Part shown: positions 8,132-17,565 of the stretch, in pieces
How positions within the stretch are numbered: the stretch's first letter is position 1
Layout of the letters: every line of letters begins with the position of its first letter
Source of the DNA: Luteibacter yeojuensis
Lineage (GTDB): Bacteria; Pseudomonadota; Gammaproteobacteria; Xanthomonadales; Rhodanobacteraceae
Reading direction: 5' to 3'
Assembly: GCF_011742875.1 (NCBI RefSeq)
Contig: NZ_JAAQTL010000003.1
Location: forward strand, 124,001 to 188,000
DNA length: 64,000 bases
Position numbers and translations under genes: made by a program
The notes under the pieces: generated by a model
What the model was told of the DNA's origin: nothing
Seen by the model: only the letters and a program-made list of their open reading frames with translations
Databases searched by the model: none

Positions 8132-9203
8132 GCACGGCGGACGCCTTGGCCGCGCGGCGCGCGAGTACGGCATTCCGCGCGAGGCGTGGCTGGACCTGTC
8201 GACCGGGGTGAGCCCCTACGCATGGCCCGTGCCGCCGGTCCCGCCGTCGGCATGGCATCGCCTGCCGGAGGACGACGACGGATTGCTGGAAACCGCGCGT
8301 GCATATTACGGCAGCCATCACCTGCTGCCCGTCGCAGGTTCGCAAGCGGCCATCGCCGCGCTGCCGCGGCTGCGCCCGCCGTCGCGCGTGGCGATCGTCG
8401 ATCCCGGGTATGCCGAACATGCGCATGCGTGGCGGCGGGCCGGGCACGATGTTACGACGATGCCGATGGACGACTTGCTCGTGCGCGCCAATGAATTCGA
8501 CGTCGTCGTCCTGATCCGCCCAAACAATCCGACGGGCGGTTGCCCCGAAATCGAAGCCGTCTCGACCTTGCACGCGCTGATCGACCCTGTAGGAGCCGCT
8601 ATGACGGCGAGAGACCCATTGAGCGCCGAAGCATCGAGGCCGGATTCCCTCGCCGCCATGGCGGCTCCTACAAGAGCGGTCCGGTACGATGGCCCGTGGC
8701 TTGTTGTAGACGAAGCATTCATCGACGCCCATCCGGAGCGGAGCCTCGCGCCCTACGCAAGCGAAGGCCTCGTCATCCTCCGCTCGGTCGGAAAGTTCTT
8801 CGGACTTGCGGGTGCGCGGGCCGGCTTCGTCGTCGCATGGCCGGAGTTGCTTGATGCATTGGCCGAAGCGCTCGGCCCGTGGACGCTGACCGGGCCCACG
8901 CGTTACGTCGTGGCACAGGCATTTGCGGACCGCGCATGGCACGCGTCGGCGCGCGAGTGGCTGCGTGTGGCGTCGTCGAGACTGGCAGCCCTCCTGACGA
9001 AGCATGGCCTCCCGCCGTCCGGTGGGTGCGAGTTCTTCCAGTATTGCGTGCATCCCGCTGCGCGCGCACTGCACCGCGCGTTGGCGGAGCGCGCGATCCT
9101 CGTCCGTCATTTCGACACGCCGCAAGCGCTGCGCTTCGGCCTGCCGGGCGACGAGGATGGTTTTGCGCGCCTGGACGATGCCCTGGCCAGGGTGCTCGCA
9201 TGA
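8124..9203 (+). CDS. cobD: L-threonine-O-3-phosphate decarboxylase CobD (aminotransferase fold), with internal REP insertion
   Basis: A 359-residue PLP enzyme that makes aminopropanol phosphate for the CbiB step. Marks: [27 protein letters not shown] (D196, pyridine-nitrogen Asp) and [13 protein letters not shown] with Schiff-base lysine K224. Odd feature: residues about 155-184 are encoded by a complete family A REP pair (8588-8673) lying in frame between the PNNPTG and DEAF motifs, adding about 29 residues not expected in the family. Both catalytic halves stay in frame, so the enzyme may still work if the insert forms a surface loop. It is called CobC in the P. denitrificans naming. Confidence 0.9.
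   Translation: MLEHGGRLGRAAREYGIPREAWLDLSTGVSPYAWPVPPVPPSAWHRLPEDDDGLLETARAYYGSHHLLPVAGSQAAIAALPRLRPPSRVAIVDPGYAEHAHAWRRAGHDVTTMPMDDLLVRANEFDVVVLIRPNNPTGGCPEIEAVSTLHALIDPVGAAMTARDPLSAEASRPDSLAAMAAPTRAVRYDGPWLVVDEAFIDAHPERSLAPYASEGLVILRSVGKFFGLAGARAGFVVAWPELLDALAEALGPWTLTGPTRYVVAQAFADRAWHASAREWLRVASSRLAALLTKHGLPPSGGCEFFQYCVHPAARALHRALAERAILVRHFDTPQALRFGLPGDEDGFARLDDALARVLA
8588..8673. repeat. REP pair, family A, inside cobD
   Basis: Starts TGTAGGAGCCGCTATGACGG and ends in the inverse, GCCATGGCGGCTCCTACAA, separated by about 45 bases. It is a typical inverted REP pair of this genome, here read through as codons of cobD without a stop. The two arms depart slightly from the consensus (ATGACGG for ATAGCGG, CCATGG for CTATAG). 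Confidence 0.88.
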
Positions 9204-10666
9204 GCGCGCATGTCGTCATGGTCCAGGGGTGCACGTCCGATGCCGGCAAGAGCACGGTGGTGGCCGCATTGTGCCGTTGGCTGTGGCGTCGCGGCGTTGC
9301 CGTCGCACCTTTCAAGCCGCAGAACATGGCGCTCAATTCCGCCGTGACCGTCGACGGCGGCGAGATCGGTCGCGCGCAGGCCGTGCAGGCCCAGGCCGCG
9401 GGCGTGCCGCCGCATACCGACTTCAACCCCGTGCTGCTGAAACCGAACAGCGATACCGGCGCGCAGGTGATCGTCCATGGCCGCCCGGTCGGCAACATGG
9501 ATGCCGTCGGCTACCACGCGTACAAGCGCGTGGCGATGGAGGCCGTGCTCGCCTCGCACGAACGCCTTGTCGCGGCATACGCCGCGCTGGTCGTCGAAGG
9601 CGCCGGAAGCCCGGCCGAAATCAACCTGCGCGATCGCGACATCGCCAACATGGGCTACGCCGAGGCCGTCGACTGTCCCGTGATTCTCGTGGCCGACATC
9701 GACCGCGGCGGTGTCTTCGCTCATTTCGTAGGCACGCTGGCGCTGCTGTCGGAAAGCGAACGCGCGCGCGTCGCCGGTTTCGTCGTGAATCGCTTCCGCG
9801 GCGACATCGCGCTGCTGCAACCCGGCCTCGACTGGCTCGAACGGCACACGGGCAAACCGGTGCTCGGCGTGCTGCCGTACCTGCACGGGCTGGCTATCGA
9901 GGCGGAGGATGCGCTTCCGCGGGACAACGAGAGGAAGGCCGCCGCGCGCCTTCGCGTGGCCGTACCGGCCCTCCCGCGGATCAGCAACCACACCGACCTC
10001 GATCCGCTGCGCCTGCATCCGGAGGTGGAATGCCTCTTCGTGGGACCGGGCGAAACCTTCCCCGCCTGCGACCTCGTGGTGATCCCGGGCTCGAAGTCCA
10101 CGCGCGCCGATCTCGCATGGCTGCGCGCACAGGGATGGGATGAAGCGATCCTCCGTCACGTGCGCTACGGCGGGAGCGTGATCGGTATCTGCGGCGGCAT
10201 GCAGATGCTCGGCCGTGCCGTGCACGACCCGGAAGGGATCGAAGGACCGCAGGGATCGAGCGAGGGCCTCGGCCTGCTCGATCTCGAGACGACGCTGGCA
10301 CCCGCGAAGCAGCTGCATAACGTGCGGGGTCGACTCGCGGGAAGCGACGCGCCGGTGTCGGGCTATGAAATCCACTGCGGGATAAGCGAAGGCCACGGGA
10401 TGTCGCGGCCTGCGGTCCGCCTGGAGGACGGTCGCGACGACGGCGCGCGTTCCGCGGACGGGCGCGTCGTCGGAACCTACCTGCATGGTCTCTTCGATCG
10501 TCCCGAAGCGCTTGCCGCCCTGCTCGGCGGGGCGGGCCTCGCCGGGCCGGCGCCGCTGGACATCCATGCGCTGCGCGAGGCCACGCTCGACCGTCTCGCC
10601 GATGCCGTCGACGCGCACATGGACACCGCTGCCCTCGCCTCGCTCTTCGGACTGCCGTCATGCTGA
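9200..10666 (+). CDS. cobQ: cobyric acid synthase CobQ/CbiP
   Basis: A 488-residue glutamine- and ATP-dependent amidase for carboxylates b, d, e and g of adenosylcobyrinate diamide. The N-terminal domain opens with [19 protein letters not shown] (P-loop) and continues [22 protein letters not shown] and [19 protein letters not shown]. The glutamine amidotransferase domain carries [10 protein letters not shown] with nucleophile C331, and a late HG-containing GTYLHGLF supplies the His. Coupled by ATGA to cobD and overlapping cobU by seven bases. Normal length for the family. Confidence 0.95.
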   Translation: MSAHVVMVQGCTSDAGKSTVVAALCRWLWRRGVAVAPFKPQNMALNSAVTVDGGEIGRAQAVQAQAAGVPPHTDFNPVLLKPNSDTGAQVIVHGRPVGNMDAVGYHAYKRVAMEAVLASHERLVAAYAALVVEGAGSPAEINLRDRDIANMGYAEAVDCPVILVADIDRGGVFAHFVGTLALLSESERARVAGFVVNRFRGDIALLQPGLDWLERHTGKPVLGVLPYLHGLAIEAEDALPRDNERKAAARLRVAVPALPRISNHTDLDPLRLHPEVECLFVGPGETFPACDLVVIPGSKSTRADLAWLRAQGWDEAILRHVRYGGSVIGICGGMQMLGRAVHDPEGIEGPQGSSEGLGLLDLETTLAPAKQLHNVRGRLAGSDAPVSGYEIHCGISEGHGMSRPAVRLEDGRDDGARSADGRVVGTYLHGLFDRPEALAALLGGAGLAGPAPLDIHALREATLDRLADAVDAHMDTAALASLFGLPSC

Positions 10667-11181
10667 CCCTCATCCTCGGCGGCGCACGCTCGGGCAAGAG
10701 CGCCCTGGCCGAACGCCTCGCCATCGACAGCGGTCGCGAGGTGGCCTACGTCGCGACGGCACAGGCACTGGACGGCGAAATGGCTTCGCGCATCGCGCAC
10801 CATCGCGAACGGCGTCCCACGGAGTGGCTCTGCGTGGAGGAACCCCTGGCGCTGGCGGACACCTTGCGCCGGCATGCGCGCGAATCCCGATTCGTCCTTG
10901 TCGATTGCCTCACGCTCTGGCTGTCCAACCTCCTCGGCCTGGCGGAAGGTTCCCGCTTCGCGGCGGAACGCGAGGCGTTCCTCGATACGGTGTCCATGCT
11001 GCCGGGCGATATCGTCTTCGTCAGCAACGAAGTCGGCCTGGGCATCACGCCCCTCGGCGAACTCACGCGCCGCTTCGTCGACGAAGCCGGGCGCCTCCAC
11101 CAGACCCTCGCACAACGGTGCGACCGCGTCGTCTTCGTCGCCGCGGGCCTCCCCCTGATCCTGAAAGGAACACTTCCATGA
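10660..11181 (+). CDS. cobU: adenosylcobinamide kinase / adenosylcobinamide-phosphate guanylyltransferase CobU
   Basis: A 173-residue bifunctional enzyme that phosphorylates adenosylcobinamide and then transfers GMP from GTP to it. Marks: [16 protein letters not shown]-loop at residues 4-18, [23 protein letters not shown] with the guanylylated-His region, [14 protein letters not shown], and [12 protein letters not shown]. Overlaps cobQ and cobT. Length is normal. It is known as CobP in the P. denitrificans naming. Confidence 0.95.
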   Translation: MLTLILGGARSGKSALAERLAIDSGREVAYVATAQALDGEMASRIAHHRERRPTEWLCVEEPLALADTLRRHARESRFVLVDCLTLWLSNLLGLAEGSRFAAEREAFLDTVSMLPGDIVFVSNEVGLGITPLGELTRRFVDEAGRLHQTLAQRCDRVVFVAAGLPLILKGTLP

Positions 11182-12221
11182 ACGACTGGCTCGCGGCCCC
11201 CTGCCGCGTACCGGACCGCGCCGCCGCCGATGCCGCCGCGACGCGGCAGGCCACGCTCACGAAACCGCAAGGTTCGCTCGGGCGGCTCGAAGCGCTCGCC
11301 ATCCAGCTCGCGGGACTCCAGGCCGCCGCGCGGCCGCGGGCCGATCGCGTGCACATCGCCGTATTCGCCGCGGACCACGGTGTGGCGGCGGAAGGCATCT
11401 CGGCCTTTCCCCAAGCGGTGACGGGAGAGATGCTGCGCAACTTCGCGCAGGGCGGCGCGGCCATTGCCGTGCTCGCGCGCGAACTTCGCGCCACCCTGGA
11501 AGTCGTGAACCTCGGCACGGTGAACGATCCGGGCGAGATCGCCGGCGTGCGCCGCCATGTGATCGCGGCCTCGACGGCGAACTTCAGCACCGGCGACGCG
11601 ATGACCGATATCCAGCTCGACGCGGCGCTGGCCGCGGGTGTCGCGAGCGTGGGAAGCGCCATCGCCGCGGGCACGGATATCTACATCGGCGGTGAGATGG
11701 GCATCGGCAATACCACGTCCGCCAGCGCCCTCGCGTGCGCACTGCTTGGCGAGACGCCGGACGTGCTGACCGGGGCAGGCACGGGCCTGGACGCGAAGGG
11801 CGTGGCGCACAAGACCCGCGTGATCGCCCGTGCGCTGCAAACGCACGCGGATGCCATGACGCCTCGCGAGCGGCTGCGCCGGCTCGGTGGCTTCGAGATC
11901 GCGGCGCTCGCCGGCGCGTTCGTCGCGGCGGCCCAGCGCGGGATGCCCGTACTGGTCGACGGTTTCATCGCCAGCGTGGCGGCGCTCGCCGCCGTGGCGC
12001 TGCGCCCCGACGTGCGGCCATGGCTTCTTTTCGCACACCGCTCGCGGGAGAGAGGACATACGCGCGTGCTCGATGAACTCGCGGCGGAGCCCCTGCTCGA
12101 CCTGCACCTTCGTCTCGGCGAAGCGAGCGGTGCGGCCGTGGCCGTTCCGCTGCTGCGGCTCGCCTGCGCCTTGCATGGCTCGATGGCGACTTTCGCCGAA
12201 GCCGGCGTGTCCGACGCATGA
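11178..12221 (+). CDS. cobT: nicotinate-nucleotide--dimethylbenzimidazole phosphoribosyltransferase CobT
   Basis: A 347-residue enzyme that makes alpha-ribazole 5'-phosphate, the lower-ligand nucleotide. Marks: [62 protein letters not shown] and [14 protein letters not shown]. It overlaps cobU by four bases (ATGA) and cobC by four. No bluB for dimethylbenzimidazole synthesis is in the window, so the base must come from elsewhere or from salvage. Confidence 0.95.
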   Translation: MNDWLAAPCRVPDRAAADAAATRQATLTKPQGSLGRLEALAIQLAGLQAAARPRADRVHIAVFAADHGVAAEGISAFPQAVTGEMLRNFAQGGAAIAVLARELRATLEVVNLGTVNDPGEIAGVRRHVIAASTANFSTGDAMTDIQLDAALAAGVASVGSAIAAGTDIYIGGEMGIGNTTSASALACALLGETPDVLTGAGTGLDAKGVAHKTRVIARALQTHADAMTPRERLRRLGGFEIAALAGAFVAAAQRGMPVLVDGFIASVAALAAVALRPDVRPWLLFAHRSRERGHTRVLDELAAEPLLDLHLRLGEASGAAVAVPLLRLACALHGSMATFAEAGVSDA

Positions 12222-12787
12222 GCATCCATCTGCTTCGTCACGGCGACACCGGCCAGCGCAGCTACCGCGGACAGCTGGACGATCCGCTCTCCGAACTCGG
12301 TTGGCGCCAGTTGCGCGACGCCGTGGAGGGGCAGGCCTGGGATCGCGTGGTGTCGTCGTCGCTGACGCGTTGCGCCGCATTCGCCACCGAACTGGCGGAG
12401 CGGCGGGGACTGCCATTGCGCATCGATGCGCGTCTCGCCGAATACCACTTCGGGAACTGGCAGGGCGTGCCGATCGAGACCCTCGCGGAAACCGAGGGCG
12501 ATGCGCTGGGACGGTTCTGGAGCGATCCCGTGGCGCATCCGCCGCCGCGGGGGGAATCTTTCGATGCCTTCTTCTCGCGTCTCTCGTCGGCACTCGACGA
12601 TGTCGCCGCCGAAGCCGCGGATGCGCGTGTCCTCGTCGTGACCCACGGCGGCGCGATACGCCTCCTGCGCTGCGTGAGCGAGGGTCGCGGCTTCGGCGAC
12701 ATGGCGGGCATCGACGTGCCGCATGCGTCGCTGCACGCGATCGCATGGCCTGCGATCGTGTCCCATCCGGTGACGGCTGCGCCCTGA
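12218..12787 (+). CDS. cobC: alpha-ribazole phosphatase CobC (histidine phosphatase family)
   Basis: A 189-residue phosphatase of the RHG histidine-phosphatase family. The catalytic LLRHGDTG lies at residues 5-12, with [10 protein letters not shown] and the second-His motif VVTHGGAIR. Family substrates vary, but the position between cobT and cobS supports removal of the phosphate from alpha-ribazole phosphate or adenosylcobalamin phosphate. ATGA-coupled to cobT; its stop overlaps the cobS start by one base. Confidence 0.85.
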   Translation: MSIHLLRHGDTGQRSYRGQLDDPLSELGWRQLRDAVEGQAWDRVVSSSLTRCAAFATELAERRGLPLRIDARLAEYHFGNWQGVPIETLAETEGDALGRFWSDPVAHPPPRGESFDAFFSRLSSALDDVAAEAADARVLVVTHGGAIRLLRCVSEGRGFGDMAGIDVPHASLHAIAWPAIVSHPVTAAP

Positions 12788-13506
12788 TGCGTGGCCTGGC
12801 GACCGCTCTCGGCTTTCTCACCCGCTTGCCGGTGCCGCGCGTCGCCGTGCTGCCCGGCACGCAGGCGGCGTCGCTGAAGTGGTATCCACTGGTCGGGCTG
12901 GTACTCGGCGTATTGCTCGCCTGCGCGATGGGGTGGCTGCTCCGGGTGTTTCCGGTCCTGCCTGCCGCCGCGATCGTCCTCGTCGTGTGGGTCGCGTTGA
13001 CCGGTGCCTTGCACCTCGATGGCCTCGGCGACAGTGCGGACGCCTGGATTGGCGGGATGGGCAGCCGCGACCGGACGCTGGCGATCATGAAGGATCCCCG
13101 CAGCGGTCCCGCCGGGATCGTCGCATTGGTGCTGTTGCTGCTGCTGAAATTCGCCGCGCTCGCCACGCTCGCCGACCCATGGCTGCTGTTGCTGCCGCCG
13201 CTGCTCGGTCGCGCCGCCATCGTCGCGTGGTTCCTGACGACGCCTTATGTGCGTACGGGTGGGCTTGGCGATCCGCTGCGCGGCGCGCCGGCGAGCGGGT
13301 GCCGTGTGGCGCTCGCCGCGAGCACGGGGCTGGCACTGTGCTTCGGCATGACCGGGCTGATTGCCCTGGCCGCGGCGTTCGTCGCCGGCTGGCTATGGCG
13401 CCGCGCCGTGATCCACCGCCTCGGCGGCTTCACCGGCGACACGGCCGGTGCGCTGGTGGAACTGGTGGAAGCAGTCACCGTCGTGGTGCTGGTCGTCACG
13501 TTGTAG
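12787..13506 (+). CDS. cobS: adenosylcobinamide-GDP ribazoletransferase CobS
   Basis: A 239-residue inner-membrane enzyme that joins adenosylcobinamide-GDP with alpha-ribazole (phosphate), the last step of the pathway. It has about six membrane segments, the LGFLTRLPVPR start, the family motif GALHLDGLGDSADAW near residues 77-91, and KDPRSGPAGIVAL. Last gene of the riboswitch-controlled run. Its stop codon TAG (13504-13506) is part of the family A REP element that begins at 13502, so the insertion may have trimmed or reshaped the C terminus. Confidence 0.93.
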   Translation: MRGLATALGFLTRLPVPRVAVLPGTQAASLKWYPLVGLVLGVLLACAMGWLLRVFPVLPAAAIVLVVWVALTGALHLDGLGDSADAWIGGMGSRDRTLAIMKDPRSGPAGIVALVLLLLLKFAALATLADPWLLLLPPLLGRAAIVAWFLTTPYVRTGGLGDPLRGAPASGCRVALAASTGLALCFGMTGLIALAAAFVAGWLWRRAVIHRLGGFTGDTAGALVELVEAVTVVVLVVTL

Positions 13507-13580
13507 GAGCCGCTATAGCGGCGAGGAAACCTCGCGACATCCTCGCAAGATTGCCCTCGCCGCTATAGCGGCTACTACAA
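13502..13580. repeat. REP pair, family A, supplying the cobS stop codon
   Basis: Starts TGTAGGAGCCGCTATAGCGG, ends GCTATAGCGGCTACTACAA, arms inverted around about 35 bases. The first TAG of the repeat terminates cobS. It may also act as transcript-end structure for the cob operon and is the left boundary of the lower-GC islet. Confidence 0.88.
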
Positions 13581-13588
13581 CGGTTAGT

Positions 13589-13631
13589 TCAAGCGCCAAC
13601 CTCGCGCATCCACGCATCCATGCCGCCTTCG
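13589..13631. repeat. direct repeat copy of the glutaredoxin-fusion gene 3' end
   Basis: Matches 15496-15538 over 43 bases with one difference, a synonymous change. It reproduces the last 13 codons and the stop of the minus-strand gene at 15496-16404. The two copies bracket the amidase islet. Confidence 0.85.
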
Positions 13632-13779
13632 TCTACTCGTGGCGAAATGCGTCAGATTTTTCAGAATTTTCGCGCAGTCGAGCAGGAAGCCACCGGCTAG
13701 CTTGGACGCGCCATGCAAGGTGCGCCGTTCGTGCCCTTCCATGAGCTTCAGATGAGCCGAACGAAAAGGAGGAAGACAG

Positions 13780-15286
13780 ATGTCATCGATCAAGAGGAAG
13801 AGAACAAGAAGTGCGAGGAAAGCAACCTTTGCACTTCTGTTCGCTATAACGGTCGCATGTCATGCGCCCATCAATTTCGCGTCAGATCACGTCAGTACGG
13901 AACTCACCGCTGAGGCTAAGGAAACGCTAGAGCGGCGGATTGACGGCATAGCCAACGAGGTAGCGAACCGAAAGCCGTACTTCGAAGACGATCCACTGCC
14001 AATTCATATCAGGTCGGAATTCGACGTGGTATCGAACAGGCTGATCATGGATATGGATGAAAGGCTAGGGCCAGTATCCGGATATGGAAGGGTTGAGGAT
14101 CTGGAATCCGACGTTCAGGAAGCGATATGGCCTCTGGTTAAGGATATCCCGGGATTCAAGGGACTCGAATGGCGGTTTGGGGGGGAAGGAGATGTACCTT
14201 TGGTTCCCGAGCGATCGCCCGAGGGAACGACCGACCGAGCAGGTAAGGAGCGATGGACCAGCGGTTCTGATTGGGGCTGGACATGGATATTACTACCACC
14301 ACGGATATAAGGATTGGCGTCCTCAGCGAGAGATTTACAACGGCATATTAGAGGACGAAATAACTACACAGTACGCCACTATGCTCTATGGGAAGCTTCT
14401 TCCTCACAACATCTCAGCGGGTTGGATAAGGGAGGCGAGGTTTGCCGGTCACCAACCAAGTGGTCAGCCATATCACATGGTAGCCGCAAGATATCAAATC
14501 GCGGATAAGCTGCCGGAGCGCCCCGACATCTGGCACTCGCTTCCGGATAGTTCCGACAGCCTCCGCGAGCGCGACGAAGATATAAGAAGCCGGCCGCTCT
14601 ATGCCAATGAGGTTGGCGCAGGAGCACTTGTGCACATTCACACAAACGCTTCCGATAATCCATCTGCGAGGGGAACAAGGGTGTTCCACCACATGGCTAG
14701 CGCCGAATCCTCGCGGTTGGGCTCGATGATTCTCTGCTACATGCGAGAGTCGATTCACTCCTTGGATCAATACAAGGACTTTCCCATCGACTCAGCTTCG
14801 ACGCCGGGCAATCACGGCGAGAATCGACTTGCCGCAATGCCATCGGTAATTGTCGAGGTAGGGTTTCACACCAACGCTGAAGATGCGGCAGCTTTGAAAG
14901 ACATCTTCTTCATGGGGCATTCGATGGCCGGCGTAGCAAAAGGCTATCGGTTGTTTGAGGCCGGCGAGAAATGTCTTCCCTTGAAGATCGACGCTCCGGT
15001 CCGAGCCGAAGGGATGGTCGACGATAACGTCGTGATACCCGTATCCGCGCAGGGATTTCCAGACTTCCCTTTAGCGATCCAGGCTTCCCGAAAGAACTGT
15101 GCAAGGCGCTGCGCAGTTGACTATGAGTTGGCGGATAATCCTGATGAAATGGCAGAGATCAAGCTCGCATATCGGTGTGACGAGGCACGCGTCGAGTTAA
15201 TCGAATTGACGGCACGCGACTTTTCGGGGGTGGAAGCAGAACCCATAGAAGTCTCAATCACTTGCCATCCGAAGCCTGAGCCGTAA
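13780..15286 (+). pseudogene. N-acetylmuramoyl-L-alanine amidase (family 3), split by a frameshift at a poly-G run
   Basis: Family 3 amidases are Zn-dependent cell-wall hydrolases cutting the MurNAc-L-Ala bond. ATG 13780 has a strong GGAGGA site; the N terminus is basic then hydrophobic (export signal). The first frame runs normally to F133 and then leaves phase at seven Gs (14179-14185), reading to a stop near 14310. Removing one G joins it to the second frame (to 15286), giving about 501 residues. The second part holds the amidase core: LIGAGHGYYYHHG (metal His), a Glu in EDEITTQY, VHIHTNAS (metal His) and VIVEVGFHTNAEDA (catalytic Glu). Base composition is visibly lower in GC than all neighbours, suggesting transfer. 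Real frameshift, phase variation and a homopolymer sequencing error are all possible. Confidence 0.8.
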
Positions 15287-15336
15287 AGCTGAAATAAAAG
15301 ACGATCCTTGTCAGGACAACACGCGCTGATTGCTAT

Positions 15337-15478
15337 TGTAGGAGCCGCTATAGCGGCGAGGAAACCTCGCGATCACATTGCCGGTCCTACCACGCCGTCA
15401 TGGCGGCATTACCAGACAAGGCTGGCGCCGCCGCTTCATCGCTTTGTTGGCTTCTCGCCGCTATAGCGGCTCCTACAA
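15337..15478. repeat. REP cluster, family A
   Basis: Starts TGTAGGAGCCGCTATAGCGG and ends CGCTATAGCGGCTCCTACAA. The longer middle holds a degenerate third unit (GGTCCTACCACGCCGTCATGG). It is the right boundary of the islet, mirroring 13502-13580. Confidence 0.85.
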
Positions 15479-15495
15479 CGGTTACTAAAGGTGAC

Positions 15496-15538
15496 TCAAG
15501 CGCCGACCTCGCGCATCCACGCATCCATGCCGCCTTCG
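15496..15538. repeat. second copy of the direct repeat (within the native 3' end)
   Basis: This is the functional copy, ending the glutaredoxin-fusion gene from its stop codon inward. See 13589-13631 for the detached copy. Confidence 0.85.
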
Positions 15539-16404
15539 ACATTGAACAGCTGCGTGAAGCCGTGCGCCGCGAAGCGCTCGGCCGCGGCGCGGCTGGACAC
15601 GCCCACATTGCAGATGAAGGCGATCGGCGTGTCCTTCGGTAGCTGGGCCAGACCTTCGTAGCCTTCGTTCTCGAGGATGCGCGCGCCGCCGATCGGTGCG
15701 ACGGTCGCGCGGTTGTGCGCGGGGCGGGTGTCGACGAGCACCACATCGCCGGCGTCGAGCTTGGCCTTCAGTTCCTGCACGCTGAGCGATCCGATCTCGA
15801 CGGCGCCCGGGAACTTGAGGCTGAGACCTTCGCCCTGCACGGTGGACACCCAGTCGATCACGATGCCCTTCGCGCGCGCGGCGCTACCGGGATCGAAGTG
15901 CACCTCGATGCCGCTGGCGACGGTGACGATGTCGTGGTCGCCGGCCGGGGCGAGCTGGAAGCCGGCGCTGTGGTCGGGACCGATCTCCAGGTGGAGGGCC
16001 ATGCCCTGCGCATTCGCCATGCCGCCACGGATGGCCTCGGCGGCCTTCTCGGTGATGGTGATCTCCGGCGGCGTGCGATCCGGCGCGGGAGCGCCGAAGA
16101 GGGTGTAGAGCTCACCGCTGGTGTACATCTGCCGGATGATGTCCGATCCGCCCACCAGCTCGCCCTTCACATAGAGCTGGGGAATGGTGGGCCACTGGCC
16201 GAATTCCTTGATGCCCTCGCGGATCTCCGGGTCTTCCAGCACGTTCACCGTGTGGTAGGTGGGAACCACGTCGTTCAGGGTATTGATCGCCGCGGCGGAG
16301 AATCCGCACATCGGCTGCTGGCGCGTGCCCTTCATGAACAGCACGACGTCGTGCTGGCCGAGGAGGGATTCGATGCGCTCGCGGGTGGGTGTATCGAGGG
16401 CCAT
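15496..16404 (-). CDS. monothiol glutaredoxin / IscA-like / rhodanese three-domain fusion
   Basis: A 302-residue cytoplasmic protein. Residues 1-108 are a Grx4-type monothiol glutaredoxin with MCGFS (C33), WPTIPQLYVKG and GGSDI, which in the family binds a [2Fe-2S] cluster with glutathione for iron-sulfur trafficking. Residues about 115-205 resemble a HesB/IscA-type domain (ITITEKAAEAIR, GIEVHFDP) but lack its three cysteines. Residues about 210-302 are a rhodanese domain with VLVDTRP and the active-site loop CNVGVSSR (C265). The fusion suggests delivery or repair of iron-sulfur clusters together with sulfane sulfur. Its 3' end is duplicated at 13589-13631. Confidence 0.88.
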   Translation of the reverse strand: MALDTPTRERIESLLGQHDVVLFMKGTRQQPMCGFSAAAINTLNDVVPTYHTVNVLEDPEIREGIKEFGQWPTIPQLYVKGELVGGSDIIRQMYTSGELYTLFGAPAPDRTPPEITITEKAAEAIRGGMANAQGMALHLEIGPDHSAGFQLAPAGDHDIVTVASGIEVHFDPGSAARAKGIVIDWVSTVQGEGLSLKFPGAVEIGSLSVQELKAKLDAGDVVLVDTRPAHNRATVAPIGGARILENEGYEGLAQLPKDTPIAFICNVGVSSRAAAERFAAHGFTQLFNVEGGMDAWMREVGA

Positions 16405-16474
16405 GGGGTCACCGCGGGAGGGAAAGGGGCCATTTTACCGGCATCCCTCGCACATGGGCCCGTTCCGGTCCGTT

Positions 16475-17347
16475 TCAACCCGCTATCGACACCTCGGCAC
16501 CGCGCAGGCCGGACAGGTCCGCCCGGCAGTCCGCCAGCGGGGCGAAGCCCAGCACGGCTTCCGGCGAGGGCAGGACGGTCTCCCGGCTCGCGCGGCCGAG
16601 CGGCGTCACCCGGTCGGTCCAGTGGATCAGTTCCATCGCGCCGGTGAAATCCTCGACCAGGGCCGTGCAGTGCTCCACCCAGTCGCCGTCGTTCAGGTAG
16701 AGGATGCCCTCCATCGGCCGCACGTGGCCGAAATGGATGTGCCCGCAGATGTGACCGTCGAGCCCGCGCTCGCGGGCGTCGCGCGCTACGCGCTGCTCGT
16801 AGTCTCGGATATACGCCAGCGCGGCGCCGACATGCGACTTCAGGATGATCGACAGCGGCAGGTAGGGAAGTTCCAGGCGCGAGCGCACCGCGTGCACGCG
16901 CCGGTTCGCCCAGCAGATGAAGCGGTGCAGCGTATCGCCCAGCCAGGCGATCCAGCGCCGGCCGACGTGCTCGGGATCGAATTCGTCGCCGTGGCTCACC
17001 CGGTAGCGGCGGCCGTCGGCCCCTTCGTGGATGGCGTCCAGTTCGACGCGGATGCCCGCGATGCTGGTGCCCACGAGGCCGCGCATCTGGAAATCGTGGT
17101 TCCCCGGGATGTAGACGACCTCGATGCCGCGCCCGGCGATCGCGACGAGTTCGGCCAGCACGGCGGTGTGGTCGGCATGCCACCAGTGGCGCTTCGCCAG
17201 TGCTTCCAGGTCGACGATGTCGCCGACAAGGTAGAGCCGTTCGCAGTCGAGCCCACGAAGGAAGTCGAGGAGGTAGGCGGCCTTGCAATCGGGCGTGCCG
17301 AGGTGCACGTCGGAGATGAAGGCGCTGCGGCAGGTGAGCTTCGCCAT
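16475..17347 (-). CDS. calcineurin-like metallophosphoesterase (LpxH-related, long form)
   Basis: A 290-residue di-metal phosphoesterase. Motifs in order: ISDVHLG (D13, H15), LVGDIVD (D43), IPGNHDF (N83, H84), SHGDEFD and the late HICGHIHFGH. These match the UDP-2,3-diacylglucosamine hydrolase branch, but it is longer than the classical LpxH of about 240 residues and has a C-terminal extension. A true lpxH may exist elsewhere, so the substrate is uncertain. ATG 17347 starts just before the first motif. Confidence 0.82.
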   Translation of the reverse strand: MAKLTCRSAFISDVHLGTPDCKAAYLLDFLRGLDCERLYLVGDIVDLEALAKRHWWHADHTAVLAELVAIAGRGIEVVYIPGNHDFQMRGLVGTSIAGIRVELDAIHEGADGRRYRVSHGDEFDPEHVGRRWIAWLGDTLHRFICWANRRVHAVRSRLELPYLPLSIILKSHVGAALAYIRDYEQRVARDARERGLDGHICGHIHFGHVRPMEGILYLNDGDWVEHCTALVEDFTGAMELIHWTDRVTPLGRASRETVLPSPEAVLGFAPLADCRADLSGLRGAEVSIAG

Positions 17348-17479
17348 GGCATCGGTTCCCGGGGGTTGTCCCGGGTCGCCAGTCTCGGGCCGGGAGGTAA
17401 CCGGGGCATGGCGCGCGCATTGCAAAGATATTGCTATCGCGCAGGGGGCCCTCCGTTTTCCTGCACGATGCCGGCTTTG

Positions 17480-17561
17480 TGTGGGAGCCGCTTCAGCGGC
17501 GATGGGTGCTCGCGGCAAGCGTCCCGCTGCCGCGGGATCGCCGGCATAGCCGACTCCCACA
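17480..17561. repeat. REP pair, family B
   Basis: Starts TGTGGGAGCCGCTTCAGCGG and ends with the degenerate inverse CCGGCATAGCCGACTCCCACA. It fills most of the 218-base gap between two minus-strand genes, where no other feature is seen. Confidence 0.82.
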
Positions 17562-17565
17562 GGGG

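Noticed and set aside
13502..13580. CRISPR-like repeat array
   Set aside because: The units are inverted pairs scattered singly across the window, without regular spacers or cas genes.
13780..15286. Prophage endolysin
   Set aside because: No phage genes, holin or integrase nearby, and the N terminus looks like an export signal of a bacterial amidase.
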